The notes below the pieces were generated by a model. That model was not told the DNA's origin and did no database searches. It saw only the letters and a program-made list of their open reading frames with translations. A stretch of DNA of 64,000 nt, taken from positions 46,645,239 to 46,709,238 of the forward strand of contig OV884012.1 in assembly GCA_930367205.1 (NCBI GenBank), written 5' to 3'. The stretch is from Acanthosoma haemorrhoidale (Eukaryota; Arthropoda; Insecta; Hemiptera; Acanthosomatidae). Each line of letters opens with the position of its first letter. The stretch's first letter is position 1. The position numbers and the translations under genes are program-made. Positions 12,630-23,849 of the stretch are shown one piece after another.

Positions 12630-12822
12630 TCACTATATCATTATACTTGTTTATTCATTATATAATTTCTATAAAATAACAAAACCTGTACATAATGTAG
12701 TGATGCTACAGGAAATACAAAATAATTTGTAAATAGATTCGCCTGAGGATCTATAATTATATATAATTATCTGTAAATTTAAAGGGGCTATGAAGAAAAA
12801 AAAAAAAAAAAAAAAAAATCAT
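12630..12822 (+). mobile_element. 3' end of family C Jockey-like retrotransposon with poly(A)
   Basis: From TATCATTATAC (about 12632) to a run of more than 20 A (about 12797-12819), this matches the 3' UTR of the family C element read on the minus strand from about 21245 down to 20982. Shared words are CAAAACCTGTA, GATGCTACAGGA and ATAATTATCTGTAAATTTAAAG. This copy lacks the MITE present in the other and so shows the empty insertion site. How far it extends to the left is unclear: sequence at about 12470-12630 does not match the other copy convincingly. Confidence 0.72.
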
Positions 12823-14363
12823 TCTTGGTAGACTCTCACTACCTTCCTGACTCCATCCACCTTTCTAGGCATTCCACACCCCATATCCTTCTCATACATC
12901 CTACTTTACCATGACTATTGAACCAATGTCCATAATGTTTTTTTCTCTGAAGCACATACTTATTCTACAACAGTTAGGCAATTTCCCTTTTTGCTTATTG
13001 AAATTGACTACTATTATACTATTACAGCTCTGATTTAACTATAGTAGCGGCTAATCTTCCAACCTAATTCATGATCACCAATAGCACCGTGTTACAAAAA
13101 TGTTTGCTTTGTTTATGCCATATATCGCAAAACCTTGTTTGTAGTATTAACTAATTTTTTTATTCGTTTTACAGTTATTATTTTTTCCTTGGTTTGATTT
13201 GTTATTACTTTCCTGTAAAATTCTGAAAATCCTTCCTTAGGGCAGAGGGATATCCTGAAATAGCCCCCTGGATGAAAATCAGGCCATTTTGATGGATTAC
13301 AATAGGGGAAAGGGAGCTTTTCCACCAGGTGCACCGATCATAAACTCGCATAGCGCATTTGTACTCAGATTAAAACGTGAAATGAAAATAGGTTTTAACC
13401 CTTTACCTCCCATAATGCTAAGGTGTTAGAGGCGCTTTTAAAGCCCCTTGGGTGAACAAAACGAGAGAAAAAAAATACACGGTTTGACCTTAAAATACAA
13501 AAAATTGAAATGCCGAAAGCCTGAAGAATCAACCTATGGGTACTTTTAGATAGATTGCCGAACATGTAGGGCGAGAGTCTACTTTGATTCTAATACTATC
13601 CCCTCTACTTCCGCTTTCCTTAGGTGCGTTTATTAAAAAAAAATTCGAATTATGCTTATAAGTTTTTGGATAACATGGTGTATGCAGAAGTATGGAAAAA
13701 GATATATATATATATTTTTTGTAACATTCATGATATTTGAGAATATCATGACCAGCAACCCTCCCATCTGGTAAGCATCTTCCCTTATGCTCTTAGGAGT
13801 GGGGATGAGATAAACGGGCAGTCTTAGCCCAACCGTCTAGAAGAGCGAACCAGAGCAAGCTCCCGAATTGGCGGTCACCAACAGGAAGAGAGGAGAAGAA
13901 CCAATAGCAGAAGTAACGTTGATTGGATACAAGAAAGATCATCGATTGGGTGATATTAATATTGTTTTTATTATGGATCCATTAAAAGAAATTGAGCTCA
14001 AATTTCATGTTTTTGTAATTAGTAGTAAATATCCTAATTAAAAAGGAATTGAATATTTTTTTATATACTTTTTGTCAGCACTCTGTATAATTATAATTAT
14101 TTGTCATAAACATTTTATTATATTTAAATATATTTCACAATTCCTAGTTTCTCAATTTATTAATAACTACAACATTAGCCTTGAGATCGGGCGATTCAAT
14201 CGGGATAAATTCCTATGTCAAAGACATATAACAATTTGAATTAAAGATCTCATGACGGACCTGCCGAATTAGTTAAGGTAAATTGATCAAATAAAGTAGC
14301 AAAGGAAGTGGTAAAAAATGAGGTAGGTTTCAATATATATAAGATTTATATTTATTATGTATG
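12823..14363. other. Unassigned sequence
   Basis: No gene is supported. A 73-codon minus-strand frame (13113-13334) and GC-richer stretches near 13200-13330 and 13760-13930 look more structured than their surroundings and could be old element remnants, but I recognise no motif. Confidence 0.45.
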
Positions 14364-14364
14364 A

Positions 14365-15290
14365 AGATTAATTTTTCAAAAAAGTCTCAAGTCGCTTTTA
14401 TTCAACCATCTTTTATTATTAATTTTATATCAACAGTCAACCTTTCGCTTATTCAGTCACCCACAGGGCTAAATTTCAATCATATAACGTGAAAAACAAT
14501 TATAATAATAAAATTAAAAGTAATAAAATGACAAAAGGTCCTATATGGATTTAATTCATTCACTGTTCTATATAGAATTGGTAACCTTTATTCATAATCA
14601 AAATAAAAATCATACCTATATCAATATCACATTAAGACGTATCTTTGTTGATACAAACCCATTTACAAACATATGGTATTTGAATAACTTACTTAAATGA
14701 TTTGGAATAGAAGAAATTTTCTGTACACCTCATACCACAGTTGGGGGAAATATTGTCTTGGGAGTATAAACTAACAACCCTTTGCTCCTAAATAGTAAAT
14801 AATATTGGCCAAAAATTATGCAACAAACTGTTACAACTGTACTCACCACAAAAATCCCAATTCGCAAAAATCGGAAATTACCCAGAAATTCCTTATGACA
14901 AGTAAACAAAATCTTTGAAAATCCCATTTAAATGAGTTTTTAATATATATATGGTTTCTAAATCATTTTTGTATTAGCAGCGTTACTTTTCCATTCGATA
15001 TTGATTTACTATAAAAAAAATATTAATTTACTTATGCATAAAGGTTACCAATAAATTTAATGATCAACCATGACATTCACAAGTGTGTTGGTCGTCTTAA
15101 TGTAGGGTTGATGCCAATTTTATTATTTCAGTTGTTTTGTAATTGTGTACCTATATTATTTTTACATGTAATTTCTTTGAATTTCTGTCCTGAGATGCCT
15201 GAATAGGTGACAAGTCGTATGTTGATATAAGATCAATAATAAAAGATATATGGAGAAACTTCAAGGTATTTTGAATAATTAATTCTAACA
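14365..15290. mobile_element. Foldback-type element with inverted arms (family 2)
   Basis: Left arm (about 14365-14476) and right arm (about 15178-15290) are inverted copies of each other with moderate divergence. Both contain TTTTATTATTNAT, a TATATCAACA word, and a CTATTCAG-type hairpin next to the CTGAAGA/GAAA boxes. About 700 bp of AT-rich interior carries no recognisable protein. A solo arm copy lies at 8816-8890. The structure fits a non-autonomous inverted-repeat element. Exact ends and a target-site duplication are not clear. Confidence 0.5.
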
Positions 15291-16404
15291 CTGTATAAAT
15301 ATTAATATACAGGTGTCACTTTTTAGTGGATTACCCTTAAAAGTATTATAAACCTTATAGTCATTATTTAAGAACATATTACAAAGGCTCAAGGTAAGGC
15401 AATTTCAATAAGTTACTACAAATACAGATAAAAAAAATTGAAAAACAGCGAACCATTGCGGTATGTTTTTTTCAACAGTTTAGCCCTTCTAGATAGTGTT
15501 TCTGGGCTGGAATTTTTGAAAAGGTGACTTACACCGCGCTGACTTTAGCGCTATCATATCTTTCCAAAAATAATATTATGTCTGTGATTAATTTAAATAG
15601 ATTTAGCTCACAAAAAAAAAGTTTAGGTATGAGGACCAATATTAGCAGGTTTAGCCGATTAAAACAAAGAATTTATGCCTTCCAATCATTTTCATAAGGA
15701 GATGAATTCAATTTGAGCTGAATGAAACAAGTTCTACAGGAGCACTGTCATATTCAACAGGGATTGTTATTGACAAGTGAGACTGCGGACGGGCGACCGT
15801 AATCCGACCTATATAGAACCCACTGAGATAGGGGAGGCACTGGCCAGGAGAATGTATTAAGGAAAGAGCCACGGCCGATGTACCGTGGGAGGGAAAATAA
15901 ATTCCCTAAAATGAAGACCAGTATTTCGCAAATGACTTCCCATCTTGGGACTATTCCCGAACTTCTCCCTAAATAATTCAATCGTGCCGCCTTATCGATG
16001 GGCCATCTTAGAAAGTTTCCACTCATTTCCTCGAGGCAGCCTGCGGGTCCCTCCTCTCTCAAACATAATCTCTATTGTAGCATCATGCTCTCAAGTCCTT
16101 GAATACATTGTTTATTTGTTTTTTGGGATTTGTTTAGGAGTAAAACCCTCAGGTAATCAATGGCGTTTTACATCACAAACTAATTAGAGGAGATTACTTA
16201 TGGGAGACTGAAAGAGTATAAGGACAAGAGGAGGCAAAACCGTCCGAATCCCATGAGGCAGCCCAGTCCTAAATGACAGGCAGTGGTTATAGATAGTGTT
16301 GTTCGCAGATAAAATCATGTGAACCATTCTTGTGTATATACTTCATCATATTTGCGTTGTTTCAATATTGTTCATTGCGTTCAACCAGTCCCATGCACCT
16401 CTGA
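15291..16404. other. Unassigned sequence with a GC-richer block
   Basis: The block at about 15730-16270 has higher GC and two overlapping opposite frames (102 codons minus, 80 codons plus) without recognisable motifs. A short stretch at about 15448-15490 shares GCAGCGAAC/ACAGCGAAC and AGTTTAGCCCTTCTAG with 39698-39770, so both may be copies of one dispersed repeat. Confidence 0.4.
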
Positions 16405-16590
16405 AAAATTGCCAGGCCGATAACCTTTCTGCTATGTGGTCTATTTAAGTGTTCCAAGAGCTTAACCAACAAAAGGACTAGCACCAGTCTTTTGAAAATA
16501 TTGTCTGGATTATTTCAAAAACCTAAGTAGCAACGTAAAATTGTCAAAAACGTTTGTACCAGATAAACACAGTAGACTAACTGTTGCAAG
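16405..16590. repeat. Diverged duplicated segment, copy 1
   Basis: Shares an ordered series of words with 17145-17360: CACCTC..AAAATTG.CAG, ACCTTTCTG, a TTTAA(A)GT.T.C block, CAGTC.TTT, AAGTAGCA, and AAACGTT.GTAC..GATAAACACA. Copies are in the same orientation and several tens of percent diverged. Probably two old insertions of one repeat family. Confidence 0.55.
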
Positions 16591-16608
16591 TACATAACTG
16601 GAACTTTT

Positions 16609-16992
16609 TTACAATAATTTTGGAAGAAGTCTATACAACCTCCCTCGACACAGCATTGCTGGATTTCTTGTTAGATAGTTGAAAATAGAAGTGTTGTAAG
16701 TTTCCAAAAGACGATTTTGAAAAATAGTATCATTCCTAGACCTTAAGATTCTTGGATAGTTGGAACCTCGACTGTTGTTAAAATAAATAAAATATTTTTG
16801 TAGAGCCTCTGAAGCCGCTTTTGAAAAATTTATTTTACACAGTGTAAATAATTTTAAACTAAAATGCATACTTTTAAATATGTATAAACGAAATAAATGA
16901 TGTAGAGTGTCAAGAAACAAGATATGGCTTTTGGAATCATAAAATTTGATAAATGATTTTGAAAACAAAGAAAAATGTTCATTGATGATCAA
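16609..16992 (-). pseudogene. Possible LINE reverse-transcriptase C-terminal remnant
   Basis: A 127-codon minus-strand frame. Its middle (about residues 25-45, around TLHHLFRLYIFKSMHF) and end (an N-rich, R-rich stretch, then IFNYL) resemble the poorly conserved C-terminal region after the RT thumb in Jockey/CR1-like LINEs. There the usual pattern is an ILTL..LYI segment followed by an arginine/asparagine-rich YNTR-type segment and a LP motif. No RT core motif is found upstream on this strand, and the match is by pattern only. It lies between the two duplicated segments, which could be copies of the associated 3' region. It may equally be a chance frame. Confidence 0.25.
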
Positions 16993-17144
16993 AAATGAAG
17001 TGAAGTTATTTGTTAAACCGTCTCGATATCTTAAAATTTCCTTTTCAACAAAAAATATTTACTTAATTAACGCAGACATAAAAATGATATAAAAAATTTG
17101 CTTATATTTATTAACCAATTACCATATTATGAGGTTCGTTTATA

Positions 17145-17360
17145 CACCTCAGCAAAATTGGCAGACAGGAAACCTTTCTGTATATTTAAAGTTTCCTAGG
17201 GCTTACCTAGCAGGAGAAATAACATCAGTCCTTTAACCTATTTTTAAAAATAACGTTTTTCTCTTCGCTTTGTTTATTTCAGGTAATTAAGTAGCACCAT
17301 AGAGCGTTCCATAAACGTTCGTACTGGATAAACACAAAGGTCTAACAAAAACATAGCTAT
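17145..17360. repeat. Diverged duplicated segment, copy 2
   Basis: Second copy of the segment described at 16405-16590, same orientation, with small insertions and deletions throughout. Its end (AAACGTTCGTACTGGATAAACACA) aligns with AAACGTTTGTACCAGATAAACACA in copy 1. Confidence 0.55.
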
Positions 17361-20300
17361 TACGTTGTGTTGTAGAATGTACTTATCAAATTCATTTTGC
17401 CTTTATGATTATCACAATCACAGGTGCCTGATTTTGAAAACAGAGACTCTCCCTTCAGTCTCAGCAATTAATTAAATTGACAAATAAAATCAATAAAACG
17501 ATTAAATTTCGCCCGTGTAATCCATTTTTGAATGGTTTCGTGCTCCATTATATACAGCATATGCTTCGGTGGGTAATATTTAAGCTGGAAGACCGGGGAG
17601 AGAGCTTTGTGTTGATTGTGCGGCGACCCTGTGTCAACAACAGCCTTATCCGTATAAATACCTTCTCACTTGGAAACAAACGTCCCTGACTTCAGTAGAG
17701 CTCATGTTTTTGACTCCTCGAGTCCGTGTTACCTTAGTGTCTCTCTCCTGTCTTTTGAATACTCTACTTATTCGGATATTGGCCCAACTGTGATGATCTT
17801 TATAGCGAAGGCAATTCGTCGATATTTCGGTAACTACAACAAGCAGTAGTGGTCAAAAGTTTCCGAACACATCTATTTCCGAATACTAAGAAACTATCAT
17901 GATTTTATCAATTTTTATCAAAACATCGTCCCCGTAACTTTTAAAAAGTATGGATTCAAATCATGTTGCCATACTTCACCTATTATTATCAATAAGTGGA
18001 ATATGGCACACTTACCAATTGGAACAATACTTGTATGTAAGTAAGAACATTCAGTTTAAAATATTTAAATTAATAAACATAATATATAATAAATATAATG
18101 AACAATATATGATATGACTTAGGATAGTATTTTAGTCTTACAAAAACTTTCCAAAGGTGAATATGTGCATTGTTTTAATTTCGGTCTTAGAAAGTGATAT
18201 ATTAATTGAATTCCATTACATACATTTCTGTACAATGATAAGAACAAATTGAACACATCGTTCAGTTAGCTTATATAATAGATAGATAATTATATATTTT
18301 AAATTCAGAGAAAAAAACAAACTGAAATAAAATACCTCCATCATAATGATAGTACGCAGTAAAAGACAATTACTTTATCTTCTCTTAGTTCTTATATTTT
18401 AAACAGTCTACTCACAAAGTGATATCTAAACGGGCGAACTACTGAAAGGTTTTAACAGAGTTGTGAAAAGCTGAAATAAAACGTGTGATAAAAAGTGTGG
18501 AGCATGACCGCTTTTAAAAACTACTACAGATTGGGCGCAAGGATAAACACCCATTCAAGGTTCCCCACGTGTGATCCACAGTCGAAAATCCCCTAGCTTT
18601 TATTTGTCTATTTAGTGTCACTATCGTGAGTATTGTACCGATTTACTGATAGTTTTCCGTACAATGTTGTCAAAGAGGCGTTTAGTTGGGTCTGTATTTT
18701 CGCTTAATTATTTCCTGCATGGTGCGTTTAAAATCTAGTAACCTATGATGAGTGAGTGCTCAACTGTAAATATGAGATGAATGAGGTCAATGATGACAAT
18801 TAGACGATTGGTGCGTTGGCATTTTTATAATTATTAATATTTTATATAAATATTTTCTAATCATAGTTTAATTTTTTTTTTTTAAATAATTTGTTTTCCA
18901 CAAATCATAAAAATAAAGGTTGTTTATGTTTGCAGTATGGCACGATTAAGGGTTTATGCAGTCTTATTATTACTCCCCCTTTGTTGACTTAGCTTTAAAG
19001 AATTTTTTGTGTTTGGATGGACAATCAAAAACATTTTGTCAATTGACACTGTAGATGGGAATGAGGCGCTTCGACCACAAACAGCTGGGTTTTAAATATT
19101 AAAAAAAAATTGTGATTAATCTGACACCCTTTGATAAGAAAACATTAATTTGTATCAGCAAGTAATTAAATTGTTAATATCCCTTAATTATGAGTGGAAT
19201 TCAAATCTGTTTTCATGTCTTTGGACAATCTCGTTATAATCACAATCGACAGCCCAAAACTAAGCTGAAAACATAAGCGTTTCTCGTTAAAAAAAAAATT
19301 AAATTGACTGTTCAAATATTATTTGAACATTTAATTTGAAACAATTCTTTTTAGTAGATTAAGTCCAAAGCCTTCTACTTTTCTTTACCGAATTAAAAGG
19401 ATTATACCCTTCCTACTACAACCTGGGCACTTTACCCTCCACTGCGCTCGGGCATCGACATGCCGATCGGGATGTGAAACAGAATGATTCAATGAGCACG
19501 ATATGGCATTTTGAAAAATACTACTTAATAATTTTGACGGCGTTATTTTACAGGCATGATCTTGATTAAACTATTTCTTCCAATGCGAATAAATTTATGT
19601 TTTCCTTATGTCATGAAACTCCACGTAGATTTGAATAATGGCAACTAAAAACTAGGGTTTTGAATTTTCATGATTTCTGGAGATGAAATAACCGCCTTGG
19701 AAGCGTGGAGACATAATAATATTTCATCTTGAAATTGACGGGTTCTCTTGCAATTTTCCTTTTTTTTTTAATCTGATTTATAATTTTGTTTTCAATACCG
19801 TGTTCACCTTTTTTTCTTTTTTTTGTCTACAGACGTCTACAAATATAGTGCATTTCAGATAAACCTGTCTGCTGGCAGTCAGGGCATGATTGTTAACATT
19901 CAGTTTCACGGATTTAAGCGGTTTAAGGTTATAAAGTTATTAGCTTATAAGATATTTAAGACTTTAAGTTTCTGTTACTTCCCATGTTTAGGCACAGCAG
20001 TGATGGCAACGCAAAAATAAGTTCAAAGATATTAATTGGACGAGAATGTTTTAGGCACCTTTTGAGGCAGTGAATAAAACTTGCGTTTTTAATACTGTGA
20101 ATTTGAACAGTTCTTTGTTTTAGCCAATGTTTAGCTCTTTTTATTTTATACCAGGGACCGAGATGGTTTGACGAATAATCTCTACAATAGATTAGCTCCC
20201 TGAGAAGATAGTAATACTCTCTCGAATATAAAAGCGGGACTCTTATTTACTGATCAATAATCCTTTATAACCGGCTAACGACCAGCCATAAAACGCTATA

Positions 20301-20981
20301 GTTTACACCGAGTAGTAGGCGATAAACTGGCATGATTGGCGGTGAGGAGGGATTAAGCTGGGTTTGTTCTCCTCCTAACAGGGCCGGTCGTCTATTTGCA
20401 GGAGCGGGGAGGGGTTCAAGTCAAACAGGGAGGATGCTCTAAAACTGTTAACTCCTTGTTAAGTGTACACAGCGATCGAGGAGCAGCGATAGTGTTCAAT
20501 GTAACTGCAGCACGAGTCTCGGCCTAACTCCCTTCATTAGCATATGTCTATTAATAGCCCGACAAGCTTCGGCAGCAGTCTCAACGCTACACCTAACAGT
20601 AAACTCTTCCGAGTAGTAGTGTTCGGGCAAGAGACACTTCTATGTTAGTATTTTTAATATATATGTAAGAAAGAAAAAAGGTTTGAGTCTCCCAATGTAT
20701 CTTTTCTATTGATATGCCATCCTCATTCCGTCAAGACTATTATTTATAACAAGACATACAAATGTAAGTATTCTTGATGAAAATTGACATTTAATTTATT
20801 AATTTAACAAACAATAAGCTTCGGAAACAATAAAAACTTCATAACAACGCACCTGTGAATATCTTTCCAATTTTGATTAATTTACTGTTTCACATACCTT
20901 GTTGAAATCCTTACTGTAAAAATAAATTAAAATTCTATGACATTAAATCAATATTGCATTAAAACATAACTTCCTTAGAAC
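17361..20981. other. Unassigned AT-rich sequence
   Basis: No gene supported. TGGTCAAAAGTTTCCGA at about 17850-17866 resembles the terminal repeat of the MITE at 21093-21187 and may be a lone, damaged end. A short word series near 18745-18790 (CTCAACTGTAAATATGAGATGAATGAG) resembles the family A 3' UTR. A GC-richer block at about 20330-20640 is not recognisable. Confidence 0.4.
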
Positions 20982-21092
20982 TTTTTTTTTCTTTCTATTG
21001 CCTCTTTAAATTTACAGATAATTATATACAATTACAGATGTATGATTATCAGATGATTATTGATTATTTTTGTATATCCTGTAGCATCGCTA

Positions 21093-21187
21093 CGGGGGTG
21101 GTCTCAAAAGTTTCCGACCTAACAAAGCTTTTATTTATTTTATTATCATCTTCATGTTGAGGTCGGAAACTTTTCAGAACGCCTGTG
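21093..21187. mobile_element. Small MITE with Tc1/mariner-type TA target site
   Basis: 95 bp, almost entirely terminal inverted repeat. Ends begin CGGGGGTGGTCTCAAAAG and CACAGGCGTTCTGAAAAG (read inwards), each continuing into TTTCCGACCT; 39 bp of centre. TA flanks both sides (21091-21092, 21188-21189). It sits in the family C 3' UTR; the copy at 12.6-12.8 kb shows the same site unfilled (AATGTAGTGATGC). A second copy, inverted, is at 55331-55424. It has no coding capacity, so it would need a transposase from elsewhere; the TA duplication suggests the Tc1/mariner class. Confidence 0.82.
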
Positions 21188-21339
21188 TACATTACCTACA
21201 GGTTTTGTTCTTTTATAAAAATTATATAATGTATGAAAAAGTATAATGATACACATTAGACGTGACTGGACTGAACTGACTAATAAAGATGATGGGGCTC
21301 ACCTTTTTGATCAAACTTATAACTAACTTACATACTAAT

Positions 21340-22607
21340 TCTTAACCTAATTTTTCCCCGACAATGTGTTGCCATCGATGCGGAAAGGGTGGTGAGGTCA
21401 TAGTGTTAAACTCTGGGTTGGTTAGGTGCTGCAACGAGTCAAAAAACTTTATTTGCCTCCGGTGGATGAACTCACCCACGGACAGTACACCAAGAAACGT
21501 TCTTTAAACTCTTTTTTCGCAAGACCCCATTCTGGAAATGTTGGAGACATTTAGTTGTATTGTCAGTCAAGTGGGTAAACAGCAGGGCACCGTACAGCAG
21601 AGCTGGAGGAGTCTGTGCACTGATAACGTTACAAACTGACTCGGCTTGAGTAAGAGCTCTTTGTGCACTCTTGCTGCTGCTGTAAACCGCAATGTCGTCG
21701 GGGAAAGCGATCACCGTACCTTTCTTATAGTTTGTCCCAACAATTTCAGATGTATAAATGCTGAAAAGAACCGGTGAAAAAACCGATCCCTCAGGAACTC
21801 CACAAGTCAGAGGGAATGGGTTAGAGAGGCAATCACCCACCCGTACCCTCACCGATCTGTTATTCAAGAAGGAGGCCAACATGGTGTATAGCTGCTCTGG
21901 GCATTCCCAGTTGCAAAGCTGTCGGCACAGCATCCCGTGGGACACTGAGTCGAAAGCCTGCGTGCAGTACAACGAGATCATTGCAATTGCTATGTTCTTG
22001 TTGATACCAAGGGTGGCTTCCGTCTTTACCTTCACAAGCGGATGTTCTGTACTCAGATTAGCCGAAAAACCTGTCTGCTCGAACGGAATGATAGCATTTT
22101 CCAAACAGAACTCCTTCAGGTAGTTAAGTATTGCTTTTTAAGAATCTTTTTAAGAACCCCATGTGAGGGAGGAGACTAATCGGGCGATAGTGGGCTGAGT
22201 ATTCGCCTCTCTTTGTGGGCTGGTGGGAAGTATCGCAACCTGATACATAAATTGTACAGGTTAACGAGTTGGGCAATCCCTCTCCTCGGCAGCTGTTTCA
22301 GCAATACCGTTTGCACCCCGTCGTAGCTTTAGGACACCTGATGCTCGGATTCCTTGACACCGGCGAAGAGTCGCCATGAGCTGCTTCGGGGAGACAAACA
22401 TACAGTTCTGACCTGTCTCAAGCTGCTGAGGATCGTGGTAGTTACATGTTCTAGCGGCGTTGTCTGCGGTATAGTGGTCGGCCAGTATTTTCGCCGGTTC
22501 TTCCACTGTGTAGAGGGTGTCTCCGTCATGAAGACGGACACCTGAGTCCTTCTTGGTAGTGGTCCTAAGGAGTTTCCAAAACTTGTCCTTTTCAGGGTAG
22601 TCCTCTT
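21340..22607 (-). pseudogene. Family C ORF2, reverse-transcriptase half (decayed)
   Basis: Reverse transcriptase of a Jockey-like element, broken. On the minus strand it starts just left of the inversion junction with DYPEKDKFWKLLRTTTKKDS, which lies between the endonuclease and RT domains. It continues through a KQLMATLRRC..GIRASG segment and then the RT core (open frame 21472-22104). In that 210-residue frame: QTGF (10-13), motif A with the catalytic Asp replaced by Tyr (SLYCTQAFDSV, residue 46), GVPEGSVFSP (102-111) and FPDD instead of FADD (134-137). After residue about 163 the thumb is missing and the sequence jumps to the C-terminal part (ALLYGALLFTHLTDN), an internal deletion. The last part (LTNPEF, then PHRWQH) is in another frame near 21340-21440. 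The sequence between RPISLL-type motifs and QTGF is also damaged. The loss of a catalytic Asp makes it inactive. Confidence 0.85.
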
Positions 22608-22623
22608 ATATAGCAAAAGGGCA

Positions 22624-22985
22624 TGCCACAGGTACCAGGAGTTTGCCCGCATTAAAAACCACTGTGGCCAAAAGTTGTCTGTGTTCGTTGCTCGTAACAC
22701 CCATCAAGTGAATGTGACAGGGCACAAGAAGCAAAGTGCTCCAAGAAGCAGGAGCAGATGGGAAAAGCGCCGCCAGTCCACCAACTCCAGCAGCCTACTA
22801 GGAGCAGTAACCAAGAGCTACCCATTACCACACCGAACTTCACAGGAGGAGCGACGTACGCAGAATTTACTTCTGCAACGCCATCAAGACGCCTCCGACC
22901 CTTGTTCTCGATTCTCGAGACCATAATCAGGGAATTTATGTCCAGACAACAGACCGTATTTTCTCAATTGGCACGCCATGGGTAA
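22624..22985 (+). pseudogene. Family C ORF1 C-terminus with zinc-knuckle remnants
   Basis: C-terminal end of the Jockey-type ORF1 (Gag-like, RNA-binding) protein, which coats element RNA. From TGC at 22624 one reads a CX2CX4HX4C knuckle in which the second Cys is now Tyr and the His is Arg (CHRYQEFARIKNHC). After a frameshift there is a second knuckle (CVRCS, a stop, HPSSEC). The tail continues in the frame ending ..SRQQTVFSQLARHG with TAA at 22983-22985. That stop overlaps the ORF2 start ATG at 22978, the usual ORF1/ORF2 overlap in this clade. The 5' part of ORF1 is missing at the inversion junction (about 22605-22622). Confidence 0.72.
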
Positions 22986-23785
22986 GTACAAGATACTTAA
23001 CTCCAACGTTGACGGTCAGATGACTATACTCGAAGAAGTGGAGGCACTAATAGCGATCTCCACACCCGTACATCGTCGTGCTAACATATACGAGAATTGT
23101 GAACCAGAACGTAAGACCACCGGGCTACTCTGTTGCCATTGAACGGACCGATGGCTACGGTGGTGTTTTGGTGGCTATACGGCACGGCATCACATGGATG
23201 AAAGTGGCTGCGCCACTTGCTACATTCGGTGTCAGGTTCCATCACGTGACGGTGAAGATGAACCTATTTATCTCACCGCCATGTATAAGAGACCGAGGGC
23301 GTCTCTCCAAGAGTTCTCAGCTCTTATTAAAGAGTGTGCCAAGAGAAATAACCACTGGGTTGTCTGAGACTAAAATTTGCGGCATCCCCTGTGGAATAAT
23401 GCCACCGACAACCCAGTGGAGAGAAAATTGGTAAAGACGCCCTTTACTGTTGTTCGCCCCCAGAACTACACGCTTCGCCATAGACGTGACAGTACAATTA
23501 CTTCCACTCTAGATCTCTTACTCACAAAACAGCCGCACAGGATAAACAATTGTGAGACCCTGGACATAGTGACGACCGACAACCTGCCAGTCCTGTATTC
23601 CATTGACGGTAGAGTTGTGATCCCACGTCCCACGAAGTACGACTATTGTCTAAACGACTGTGACCTATATCTAAGGGCCCGGCATCAGCCCTTAGAGCAA
23701 AAGTCATTCTACATATTTGAGGTGTATAAAGGTAAAGATGTAGCGGGAGGGGCTCCAACGTTTTTCTCTAACACCTTAAAGTAAA
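22978..23785 (+). pseudogene. Family C ORF2 N-terminus: AP-type endonuclease (decayed)
   Basis: The apurinic/apyrimidinic-like endonuclease that nicks the chromosomal target for Jockey-type elements. It starts at ATG 22978 (KYKILNSNVDGQ; families usually have ILxWNxxG here). Recognisable landmarks are GGV near 23160, a YKRP segment (about 23286) and the D.N.RHPLWNN.. segment (about 23370-23410), where the usual DFNARHPLWG box is interrupted by stops and frameshifts. Next come the STLDLLL segment (about 23500) and TDNLPVLYSID (about 23577-23610), corresponding to the family's SDHLPV catalytic box with His changed to Asn. At least three frames are needed to read it, so it is dead. It is in opposite orientation to the RT half to its left. 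Confidence 0.8.
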
Positions 23786-23849
23786 ACATTATATTTTCAT
23801 GCGTTTGTCAGTCAGTCTGGTCTTCTTTTCGTGACGCCCTAATTATTTT

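Larger units (their letters stand above)
20982..23785 (-). mobile_element. Family C Jockey-like element with inverted 5' half (twin-primed)
   Basis: Read on the minus strand, the element ends in poly(A) (T-run 20982-20990), with the 3' UTR, ORF2 C-terminus and RT running leftward from about 22607. To the right of a junction at about 22605-22622 the orientation flips. ORF1 zinc-knuckle codons, the ORF1/ORF2 overlap and the AP-type endonuclease run on the plus strand from 22624 to about 23785. The 5' end of the inverted part sits at the junction, exactly as twin priming during target-primed reverse transcription predicts. Frameshifts, stops and an internal RT deletion show it is old. No convincing target-site duplication was found. 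Confidence 0.82.

Noticed and set aside
22329..22926. Frames of 81-123 codons on both strands around 22.3-22.9 kb as separate genes
   Set aside because: They are out-of-frame readings of the broken Jockey family C ORF1 and ORF2.
20982..23785. TAAAACAT shared near both ends as a target-site duplication of the family C element
   Set aside because: The left copy is not adjacent to the poly(A) tract, and 8 bases of AT-rich sequence can match by chance.
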